From Eustoma russellianum (taxonomy: Eukaryota > Streptophyta > Magnoliopsida > Gentianales > Gentianaceae), in contig AP025053.1 in NCBI GenBank assembly GCA_036186865.1, forward strand, positions 35,084,477 through 35,148,476: a stretch of 64,000 bases of DNA, in the 5' to 3' direction. Positions within the stretch are counted from its first letter, which is position 1; each line of letters begins with the position of its first letter. The notes beneath the pieces are model-generated. The model worked only from the letters and a program-made list of their open reading frames with translations, searched no databases and had not been told where the DNA came from. Position numbers and translations under genes: made by a program. Below, one piece after another: positions 55,055-64,000 of this stretch.

Positions 55055-55165
55055 TTGACGCCTGGCGGATGGGATCCCCCACCGTGCGGTGAGTAACAAC
55101 GCGACATGTGATAGTAAGAGGGTGTGGTGAGGGAGTGGCGGTGAAGAGATCTGAACGCGTCTAGA
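55055..55165. mobile_element. CACGTG-type MITE, partial copy 7
   Basis: cggatgggatcccccaccgt, gcggtgagtaacaacgcgac, gtgatagtaagagggtgtgg and ggcggtgaagagatctgaac preserve both ends, but the central hairpin is collapsed and the CACGTG is mutated to acatgtg. Confidence 0.5.
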
Positions 55166-55239
55166 TATAATTATGTAAAAGCTAAATCCGACAGCTATAG
55201 GTGCTCTATCTGGGAAGAGATCCTTCTTAGAAAAAGAAA

Positions 55240-55350
55240 AAAAAAGATCTCACCCAATCTAAGAGGCCGCTAGACTCCTGATTTACATCATATACGCAGC
55301 TCCTTGAGGCTGAGGCAGTGGGTTGAGGTTCAACCTTTTGCCACAAAGAA
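55240..55350 (+). repeat. SINE family A, 3' part
   Basis: ctcacccaatctaagaggcc, gctagactcctgatttacat, acgcagctccttgaggctga, aaccttttgccac match the second half of the 2419-2690 copy. Confidence 0.6.
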
Positions 55351-56652
55351 AGAAAAAGAGAAAGCAAGGCTTTTTACCAGAGTTAAGATATCAAAGTTGC
55401 TTATCAAAATGAGATTTTCAAATAATAAACTACGTATTTTTATTATCTTCTATATAAAGTCCATCATATATTGTTTAATAAAACCAAATATTTATCATTT
55501 AGACACCAACTTTATTAAATGACCACAACTTTTTTTAACCACCACTGGCTGAATCAGACACATATAGAACACATAAACAGCACAAAAAAAAGACAAAAAA
55601 CTTTCATACACGACCAAAGCAAGTGATCGCTCTCAGAAGTTTGTTTTAGGAAAGATAATCGGATGAAAAGAAAAGACAGGGAAAAAAAATTGAAAGAGAG
55701 ACAAACGTGACGGGCACAAATTAATAGAATATATCTCTCGTTTAATCAATTCAAAGAAACGCATTTGTTGACCAACTATTCACTACCTCAACAGAAAATC
55801 AAACCAATAATATAAAAGAAAAACAATTCTTCATTAAACATCGAACAGATGTAACTTGAGCAATGTTTTTCACATATGGCATTATCAAAATGATTTACCA
55901 AGTCAAAAAAACATCAAATATATCATACTAAGTCAAAAACACATATCAAAAATATCATTCTTGCGTGAACAATCAGCAAGGTATCCAACATCATCATCAT
56001 GACACATTAAAAAAAAAATCATCATATTAAATCACGACCATGCCTTCCCAAGAACGAAAAGACAAGAAAAGGAAAAACTTTAAACACGGGCCCGTAAAGT
56101 ATAAGATGGAGAAAGCAACAAGCAAGGACCAATACAGAATAATAATACTCGTAGAATGATTGCTCATATTATATTTACAAAAGGAAATTGACTACATCGA
56201 TTGACTCCAGACCAACTAGTACCTAATTATTTTTATACAAATTTCTTCAAAGCCGCCCTTCAAATTCCTCAAAAGGGAACCCTCAAAATAGCCAAACAAA
56301 TTCGACAAGTGAAAACTTAATCCTCTCAATTCTCATACATACATCATTAGAAAGAGGAAATTTTTAACCCTCTGAAATACTCCTAACCTCAAGAACTTGA
56401 CACTCCTTTATGACAAATGGATCTTAGTTAAAAGGAAACAGACATCATAGACCTATACTTACAGACTCTTTTTAACATATTTACATTAGGCAACAGGACC
56501 TCTTCTCACTTGGTCAACTTACGATTGTGATGAAAACGCCCAAAACCCTTCTTCATACTCTAATCCAAATGTAGAATCATATGCGAATTCTTGATCTACT
56601 ATGTACTCATAGGTGCTCGAATTGGTGGTATAACTGCAAACAAATAAACCTC
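55351..56652. other. Intergenic and 3' UTR of the gene at 56653
   Basis: AT-rich. The 3' UTR of the minus-strand gene probably extends to about 56.2-56.4 kb. I see no other feature. Confidence 0.4.
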
Positions 56653-57719
56653 TTAAGCCAGTGCAGGGATGCTGCAGTTTCTGCCATCTCTGTCAAGGCA
56701 ATCAAACCCCTCAACTCTCACAGCCGGGTTGTTACCAAAATTTGCCCGAACACAACCGCCACTCTTCCTGGCGGATGAAGTTGGGGATGCAGACAACCCG
56801 GAGGGAATTGGAATAGCTCTTGGCGACACAGGGGTGACCCTTTCATCCCCAAATCGAGCATCTTGAATTAGCGGGTTAGACACTCTACTCGGCGGTGACC
56901 CACAAAAAAATGGGGGCGACGATGCTACCTGTACACATGATTGATCTGAACTACCGTAACCACCCTGTCCAAAAAAACAAACCAAACATGTTACATAAAT
57001 ACCATCAGTTATGACCACAACTCACTTTACTCATATGTTTGTTTCATCAAACATTTTGATTAAAATTTACAAATGAAAATCACAGAATCATAAAAGAACA
57101 TCAATCCATTGCCGGCTAAATCAGCTAGCCAAAGTAGAAACTAGATCAACACAAGTAGCTGAGAAAATCTAAACCACCAGTCTACCACCACGTAAGCCAC
57201 AGCCCAGACCATAACCACCTTAAAGAGCCAATCTTTCATTTACAAGCAAAAACACCTAAGCCAAACTCCCAAACTCCTCCTCTTTTCCTCCCAGTAGAAA
57301 GCTCAAAGAGGGGGGGGGGGGTCCAAAAGGGGTACTTGAGCTGAAAATTATACCTTTGAGACAATCAGATCCAGTAGTTCGGCTCCAGCCTTAGCATCAA
57401 CCTCCTGCTGATAACTGTGGGATCCACATACAAATGTTAGGAAACATGCAAAATGGAAACAAAAGAAACAAACCAACCCTCAAAAAATTGAAATCAAACT
57501 AACTGAAGCACTGAAAGACGGAGATATTCACCTAAAATGGAGTCGACGGGGACTGACGGGATCCATCCGAGCAGGGTTCATGAGCCCAACTCGTCTAGGC
57601 TTAGGACAAATAAGTGCAGCCCTTTCCCTTCTGCAACCGTGATCAACTACAACTGATGATGCAGAGACTGCGACAAAGCCTTTCATCTCCTCAGAAGCAG
57701 AAAAAGCACTCTGTTTCAT
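56653..57719 (-). CDS. Conserved plant protein of unknown function (VASSPPFFCGSPPSR family)
   Basis: Three minus-strand coding exons, 57532-57719, 57354-57414 and 56653-56964, join in frame to 186 residues. Motifs in order: AALICPKPRRVGL (about 35-47), QEVDAKAGAELLDLIVSK (66-83), VASSPPFFCGSPPSRVSNPL, IQDARFGDERVTPVSP, GGCVRANFG and VRVEGFDCLDRDG near the C-terminus. I recall the same order in Arabidopsis At1g68490/At1g13390, annotated only as unknown or loosely 'translocase subunit'. No transmembrane segment is seen; the Ser/Pro-rich middle is probably disordered. The start is the first ATG (MKQSAFSAS); a second in-frame ATG at 57686 (MKGFVAV) is a plausible alternative. A 5' UTR intron separates it from an exon near 58.5 kb. 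Confidence 0.85.
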
Positions 57720-57734
57720 TTTTTTCTTTTCGAT

Positions 57735-58488
57735 TTCTGTCACGGATACCTAAATATTAGATCTATATCAACAGATCCTCACCTGAAAAAAAAAATACCA
57801 ATCTTAAATTTTAAAAAATTTCCAGACAAAGACGTGGACAGACATAAGCCAGCTGATGGGAACTAAGAATTGAAAGGGAAAAATAAATTTGAATCTTCTT
57901 GATCCAAAAACACTGATAGGCCGGATCTGGTCAAAAATATTAAAATAAACAACGATGAAAATAAGCCGGCTGAAATTGCTCGACTTTTTCGTAGAAACAA
58001 AACGATGGAAATTATGCAGATCAATTTTATCTTTGTTAAGCGACAAATTCAAAGTAAAACAACTAGATCCTTCCACAAATCACACACAACAAAACCTCGA
58101 TTAAATAAAACCCCCATCTCTCCAAAAAAAATATTTATTTGGAGAAGCAATAATCTCGCAGATCTTTCGACAAACAGCTTGCCTACAGCTCCTATGCGGC
58201 TGAAATTTATTTGAGCTAAAACGGATCAACAGAATACATAATTGAATCGTAGAAACAAGCTAATAAATTCATTTCAGATCCACATAACTGATTCAAGCAG
58301 CAGCCGGAATTCACCGCTATTAGAGAGAGGCGGCTGCAAATATTTTATTTTACTACAAAAAAATCCATGAAGGAAGAAACAAAAGATCCCGCTAAGGATT
58401 CATTTACTACGAGAACTAAACAGCTAAAAAAGCATCAGATCTAAGAAAAATTTGAGAAGGCAAGATAGATTTGAAGAAGTACAAGTAC
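57735..58488 (-). other. 5' UTR intron of the gene at 56653
   Basis: Donor CCTCAG|GTACTTG at 58489/58488; the acceptor is near 57.74 kb, either ATATTTAG or GTGACAG. No coding region inside. The exact acceptor is uncertain. Confidence 0.5.
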
Positions 58489-58720
58489 CTGAGGAAGAAG
58501 CTATACAGGACTGCAAAAAGAAGGTGTGAAACACACCACTCTGATATATTGAAAACAAAGGGGAACAACAAAAGAAGAGGGAGAGAGAGACAGAAGGGTT
58601 AGTGCAAAAGAGAAGGAAGGCTTGTAGAAAGGGCAGTATATAACATATATACAGATGGTGTATGATGGAGAAAGATGGAAGGACAGATGAGAGTGCAAAT
58701 TGGAAATTGAAAATAAAAAT
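58489..58720 (-). other. 5' UTR exon and promoter start of the gene at 56653
   Basis: The minus strand is CT-rich (ccctctctctctgtcttccc type), typical of a plant leader. A TATA-like tatatatgttatatactgcc lies near 58640-58660. The start of transcription is estimated. Confidence 0.45.
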
Positions 58721-59069
58721 TTGTCATGTGAGTGGGGGAGACAACTACTGCAAAAGCCTGATTAAAAAAGAGATTCTCTGCTATTTCCAATATTCTGGCC
58801 TTCAAGTTTAATTGCAATTGTGGTCCTTTTAGTTTTCAATATCTTCAGAAACTTCCGCTTGACTTTTCTTTCTCTTTCTTATTTGAATCAAGGTGGAATT
58901 TCAGTATTGTTTATATAAAACTTAAGGCTATAACTATGAGAAATAGAACATACACTACTGAAGTATAAAGTTTTGTAGTCAATAGATATGTCCTAATGAA
59001 CATACCTCAAAGAACAATATTCAAATAATTCACATAAAATTCAAATTTAAGCTATTTGCATAATTTGAA
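58721..59069. other. Upstream flank, nothing recognised
   Basis: AT-rich sequence upstream of the gene at 56653. No feature found. Confidence 0.35.
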
Positions 59070-59265
59070 ATAATTTATTAAATTGGTTGTACTTCTTATA
59101 TTGTGAAGTAACAGTTAATCGACATAGTTTGACGTAATTTTCATTATGGGTCATCGGGAAACAACCTCTGTGTGTTTCTAACACATGAGTATGATTGCGT
59201 ACATTTGACCCCCATATTCCGCTATAAACAAAAACTTCTAAGATAATAGACTAATGTTGTTGTTG
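59070..59265 (+). repeat. SINE-like family D
   Basis: attaaattggttgtacttct, agtaacagttaatcgacata, attatgggtcatcgggaaac, acctctgtgtgtttctaaca, gattgcgtacatttgacccc and the tail taatgttgttgttg follow the family order. Confidence 0.65.
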
Positions 59266-59895
59266 AATTTCTACATTCTCATAAGGTTTTAGTTAAAACG
59301 GATCTGGTGTTGTGAAAGTTCATAAACATTGAGATAATTCGTAAGCATATCTATCCATTTGGAATATAAAAACGAAAATATTAAATTAATATTTGGAGCT
59401 ACACTTATTATTTATTTTATGCATGAGAAACTATGTTTATATTTAAGGTATTTGAAGAGGATGAATAAGACTGTAGTTACAAATATTGAAACTAATATTA
59501 GATTAAAAAAGCATGTATACATAAAAATATCTTGGGACTTTCTCAAAGTCAAATTGTCAACTTCTGAAAAATTCTTTCGTGGAATATATTTACTCCAGTG
59601 TAAATATCAAAGTTAAAATAAGAAACTTAGGAAAGCGACATCTAATTATAAGAATTATTTGACTTTCGATGAGGTCATTTAAATTCTCTCTGTTTTTGTT
59701 TCTCTTCGTCTTGTTTTCATTTTTGACTCCGTCACGATTTTAATGTTTTTGCCCTTTCAAAATTAAGGATTTCAACAGACATTTGTAATAGTTTTGGTCA
59801 ACTCAAACCCGTTTAACATAAGTATTATTTTATAATTCTTTGACGAAGCTGAGTCGTTTTTTAAATCAAAAAATGATCTGGATAAAAAGGATATG
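59266..59895. other. Intergenic, AT-rich
   Basis: The 85-codon frame at 59359-59616 has no known domain and an AT-driven composition. Nothing else is seen. Confidence 0.35.
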
Positions 59896-59900
59896 AAATT

Positions 59901-61049
59901 TGATAAGCCAGAACCTAGCTGGGAAATACGACAAAGGATTCTCCCGTTAGTCAATAACATCCAACGTTGTTAGATCCTATAGCTGGAAGTTAAGTTCAGA
60001 TAACTCGAGCCCTGCTCAATCAGGCCTGTCCATAAAATATATCTTTCCAAGAAGACCTTGACCCGTCAACTTCGGCAACCTAACTTCATTTGAAGATTCC
60101 TCATATAGAATCTCAAGGCCAAAATTTCCTAAGGAGTTTAGCACAGCTCTGTCTTTAGGTCAGTCCGGTCGGGTCGAAGTCATGTTAGTACGACCATCGT
60201 TTGGTCAGCTCAGAGTGCATACAGAAGCCCGGTCTAGCCTTATCAGCCTGGTCAAATCAGTTCGGCCAATGGGCAAATACCACGATCAATGCAGCCCACA
60301 CTCGGAGATCGGACAATAGGATCTCTGGATAGGTCAGCCTGTTTATGTCAGCTCAGTAGGATATTCTGGACTCACTTCAAGCAGGCTACCCTTGACTTCA
60401 TTTTTCTGGCAGAACTGATCCAGCGGCATCTCAGCTCGACCACAACATCCTTAGACAGACTCCTGCCACTCAGCAAGCTTGGCCTCTTAGCCCGACGTGT
60501 GTCCACACGCGGCCTTCATGCAGCCTGGGACTGCCAACAGCGCAGTCATTTATCTCCACATGTCAACCATACAAAGAAAAGTTGCCAGCACTGCCGCCAC
60601 CTGTTGTCGCGTGGCAGCCATGCAACAAGAACTGCCACCAAGGTAGCCAGATGTCATCACCATTCTTCTGGCCATGCAACCTTCAACTTCAAATAGCTAT
60701 AAATAAGAGCTTCCTCAACTGAAGCCAAAAAAGTCCAAGTCCATTCGAGTCAAATTGAACTTCTACTTCCACTAAAGTATCTTAAGCTCGACCAGAATTA
60801 AGCCTGAGCTCATTCACACAAAACAGCCACCCTCTCAAAAAGAGATCTTTAAATAGGTTGCTCTAACCTCTGCTTCCAGCATTTTCATATATAAATATGT
60901 CCATAACTGACTTGAGCGTCTGAAGGTTTTTCTTAGGCCTTTTAACGTTGTTTTTCCCTCCCAGGTTTTAGAAACGGACCCTAACGAGATGGTGACGGCA
61001 TACCACAATGATCACTTCTGATCCACCTGGTGAGGATCCGACCACGTCA
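59901..61049 (+). mobile_element. Solo LTR (Ty3/gypsy-type), 1149 bp, TSD AAATT
   Basis: It starts TGATAAGCCAGAACC and ends ACCACGTCA, with AAATT at 59896-59900 and 61050-61054. The start matches the solo LTR at 3898 (TGATAAACCAGAGATAATCG), as does ctgttagtcaa/cgttagtcaa, and the 3' part has ACTGACTTGAGCGTCTGAAG. A TATA-like ctataaataagagc lies near 60700. It is about 360 bp longer than the other. The 135-codon frame at 60289-60696 lies in the LTR and is not a gene. Confidence 0.85.
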
Positions 61050-61054
61050 AAATT

Positions 61055-61254
61055 TGTTGTTTTAAACTTACAAGAATCAATAACGTTAGAGGCTCTAGAG
61101 TTGTTATTTTAAAAAAAAAAAAAAACATTTGATGATCAAATCATTTGTTGATGCTCTATATTTTTGTCTTTCATGTAACTCCAAAGTCAGTTCATAAATC
61201 ATCAAGCTAAAATCACGCTAGTCTTTGTTGTCATTTATTTTCAACACTACTTCA
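61055..61254. other. Short AT-rich spacer
   Basis: Nothing recognised. Confidence 0.3.
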
Positions 61255-61945
61255 CTTGTTTCAAAAATATTGTACTAGATTGATTTGAACATAATTTAAA
61301 AAATTCAATCTTTGTAGATCAATATTTATATTCTACTCTTAGTTGGTCACTTGAGATAAAATAAAAAGAAATTATGTAAGTGTTAAATGAAGAGGTAACA
61401 TATAAACTTTAACTATTAGCATTTACTATTTTTAGAAATTAGACAATATTTTTTATACAAAACAAAAAAAATAAGACAATATTTTTAAAAGAGAAAGTAT
61501 ACATATGATTTTTTGTATAGAAAAACTTGTATATGTCAAACATCAATATCCTTTTTATAAGGAGAAAAGTTCATATGTAAATATGCCACAACCACAGCCA
61601 TACTGCTGACGAGGTCAAAGAATATTGTCTTTAAAGTAAAAGGTCTTCGGAGGAAGCGAGAGATTGACCAATTTTTTTATTGAATTTGTAAAGTTATACT
61701 AACTTCCTCTCAAAAATATTGAGTTTATTTCTATTTTGGTTTATATAAAAAATATTATTTATTTACTACAAATAGTAATATCAGCAATCAAAGTTTTTAT
61801 ATTACCTCTTCAATTAACACTTACATGACTTCTCTCTATTTTACCAATTAAAGATAGAATAGGAATAGTAACATACAAAGTTTGACTTTTTTAAATTGCA
61901 CTCAAGTCAAACTATGACAATATTTTTGAGATAAAGCAAATACAA
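61255..61945. mobile_element. Long inverted repeat, Stowaway/mariner-like
   Basis: About 245 bp at 61255-61500 is similar to the reverse complement of 61690-61945: left ttgtttcaaaaatattgtac, taagtgttaaatgaagaggt, tagacaatattttttataca; right mirrors tgacaatatttttgagataa, acctcttcaattaacactta, aaaaatattatttatttac. The TTTCAAAAATATTGT ends recall Stowaway MITEs, but the arms are far longer. About 190 bp lies between them. Confidence 0.6.
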
Positions 61946-62719
61946 AGTACTTAGATACTAATTAATTGATTTTTTAATAAAATAAACGTGAGACATGTCT
62001 ATTGAGAAATTTCATAAAATTTTGTAGTTATAATAAAAAACCAAAAAAAAGGTGCAATTTGGAAGTTTTTTTTTTCAAATAGTTAGGATGCACTTTCTAG
62101 TGCCGTCTTAGATGCCTATAGGCGCATTTTTCAGTGTCGTCCAAGAAGCCACCCTTAAACGCCACTGGTAGGTGCGTCCAACGGATAAGTTGTTTTCGAA
62201 CTAGAAAGGCTGTTTTGGGAGGGGTGCGAAACCACTCAGACCTGACAGGCTTGGCATACGCGTCTTAAGGCCAGGACGGCAGTGCCACATGCGTCCAATG
62301 GTCTTGATGATGTTGTTAGGTCTGTCCTAGGTCCTGAGCGCCAGAAATGTATATATTAATATAGTATTATGTGCAACAACTAATTTAAATTTAAAAATAA
62401 CGTTCGGAATTTTGTATTTGACAAGAGAATGGAAGTTCATTTGAATTATATGTTTAAGAAAGAGTTCGATCCTATAATCCTAAAAGTTTTTGAATACATA
62501 ACATTGGATGAATTTATTCGACGTGCGTTTTTTTGGTTAAAATGTAAAAAATTTCATTTAACTAATGATCAAAATAGGATCAAGTCATTTACATATTCAC
62601 TGGGCATACCAAGGATGTAGGGCATACAATCACCAAACCTTCTAGATAATAGCATACATTACCCTATACACATGAATAACAACTCTATGTACTACATCTC
62701 GAGTATTGGGTGTGTGATC
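61946..62719. other. Intergenic; a less AT-rich patch at 62090-62345
   Basis: The patch at 62090-62345 is richer in G and C than its surroundings (gaccactcagacctgacagg-like sequence) and has repeated cttagatgcctataggcgca/ccttaaacgccactggtagg motifs. It may be an old transposon or gene fragment; no frame is convincing. The frame at 62429-62620 is short and AT-rich. Confidence 0.3.
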
Positions 62720-64000
62720 CTAAAATTTTTTAGTGTTTCTGGCATTCCATAGGAAATAAATGGTAGCTGCAAAAGTTGTCTTGATGAATTTAGTTCTTCC
62801 ACTTCTTTGCCTCGCATGTTTCCCAGCCCATCGAAGTAATGATTTCAACGACAAAAATTTACTCGAGATACCTATCCAAGTCAAGATCTCATCCCAAACC
62901 TGCATTGCAAACGGGCATCTAAACAGTAAGTGATCTTTCGTCTCCATTAATGCCCCACAAATCGGACAAATTAAGCCTGAAAGAACAAAATGCAATTTGT
63001 CCCTTGTAGGGAGTCTATCCCTCGCAGCCAACCAGAAAATAAAGCAATGCTTTGGTGTGCTTGTATTCGCCCAGATAGTCGAATGCCATCTAAATGCTTC
63101 CGCTTTGCTTCTAAATATTTCATATGCCACTCTTGTGAGGGAACCTCTGCTGGAAGCCAACCTGTTCAATTCGAACTCACATGTTGAGCTATCCCTGAAG
63201 TGTTGGAGTAGCTCATCCCTAATGAGCATCAACTTCTTCATGAAAACTGAGTGTGTGGACTTGGAATGGTGTTGCCAAACACCATTCTGCATTCTATAAA
63301 AGTGATGTATCCAACATATCCAAAGTGAATCCTTTTTTCTTTGTATGTTCCACAGGTGCTTGAACAAGAGGGCTTTATTCTACGCCTTGAGATCAAATAA
63401 TTCCAAACCTCCTTCCTTTTTCGGTCTACACACATCGGTCCGAGAAACCCACGTTATCTTTTTCTGTTCCCCCTGCACATCCCAAAGAAAGTTCCTTGAT
63501 ATCCAGCCTATAATTTTTTGAACGCAGTAGGCGATTGAAAGAACACCCATCCAGAAAGCATGCACACCTTGTATTACCCCTCTAATCAACTCAATTCTCC
63601 CAGCATACGAGAGAGTCTTAACATTCCATGTGGAAGTGTAATCCGTAATACGCTTGATGTATTCCCTGAAATGTACCAATTGTAACGCATGACCAGCAAC
63701 CGGTACCCCCAAGTATCGAAATGGCATCTGCCCTTGAAGGAAACCAGTTATTGCACCAATTTGACTTTTCTCCTCATTACTAACACCCGCTAGGAAGACT
63801 TCAGATTTAGCAATATTACATCTCAAACCAGAGGCATAACCAAATTCATCCAATATTCTCAACATCACTCCCTAAGAACTTCTATCCCCTCTAGCAAACA
63901 AGAGCAAGTCATCAACAAATACCAAGTGGGAAATTTTGTGTTTGTCACACTTAGCATGAAATTTGAACTCCGGATTATTATGCAAGCCTTTGAGCATCCT
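62720..64000 (-). pseudogene. L1-type LINE reverse transcriptase (C-terminal part), cut by window edge
   Basis: The minus strand from 64000 reads KFHAKCDKHKISHLVFVDDL with the RT catalytic FVDD box, then after a TAG near 63870 MLRILDEFGYASGL, PFRYLGVPVAG, TLSYAGRIELIRGVIQG, KKITWVSRTDVCRPKKEGGL. A second in-frame TAG at 63380-63382 falls where family members have LKAWNKALL. The frame continues to the zf-RVT domain (TPKHCFIFWLAARDRLPTRD, LICPICGALMETKDHLLFRC) and stops near 62720. The only defects seen are these two in-frame stops, both TAG, so it is a fairly young but inactive copy. The endonuclease lies outside the window. Confidence 0.88.

Noticed and set aside
60289..60696. 135-codon plus-strand frame
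   Set aside because: Contained in the solo LTR; no domain.

Overview
The window is nuclear DNA of a flowering plant, most likely a eudicot. The genes are split by GT-AG introns, intergenic DNA is AT-rich, and much of it is built from SINEs, MITEs, LINE remnants and LTR fragments. The encoded proteins (plastid-type pyruvate dehydrogenase E2, a CRF-type AP2/ERF factor, an FLX-like coiled-coil protein, a DUF1218 membrane protein) are plant-specific or plant-type. Two SINE families end in (TTG)n tails, which I associate with asterids; that lineage guess is weak.

Genes from left to right: the last exon of a plastid pyruvate dehydrogenase E2 gene (123-227, +); an intronless gene for a 172-residue acidic protein (6305-6823, +); a decayed copy of its promoter and part of its coding region (about 9240-9440); a broken GH31 alpha-glucosidase pseudogene (about 9550-10854, +); an ERF118/CRF10-like transcription factor (CDS 23844-24935, +) with a spliced 5' leader that holds an upstream ORF; an FLX-like gene (CDS 40432-41606, -, 5' UTR exon near 45.3 kb); a four-TM DUF1218 gene (47716-50910, -, three exons); and a small conserved plant protein of unknown function (56653-57719, -, three coding exons plus a 5' UTR exon near 58.5 kb). 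These genes do not form an obvious pathway. They are ordinary single-copy-type genes set in repeat-rich DNA.

Two duplications shape the left half. A block at about 4.69-6.83 kb was duplicated to 8.2-9.44 kb, and the second gene copy died. Around the ERF gene, a left flank (A, 18.10-21.30 kb) and a right flank (X, 25.39-28.45 kb) recur side by side as B (28.45-31.58 kb) and X' (31.85-34.73 kb), without the gene between them. A small inverted fragment and microhomologies mark the missing-gene junction.

Mobile DNA with readable boundaries: two solo LTRs of one family (3898-4689, 59901-61049), both with 5-bp target duplications; a 637-bp hAT-like element (34817-35453) and a 298-bp hAT-like MITE (35967-36264), both with perfect 8-bp duplications; a family of about 140-185-bp hairpin MITEs carrying CACGTG cores and 9-bp target duplications (at least five copies plus two partial); SINEs with 17-19-bp duplications; a 5'-truncated LINE with a 19-bp duplication; and a truncated copia element whose LTR carries a tandem array of hairpins. 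A 10-N assembly gap lies in a poly-A tract at 49.8 kb. The right edge cuts through a LINE reverse transcriptase pseudogene.
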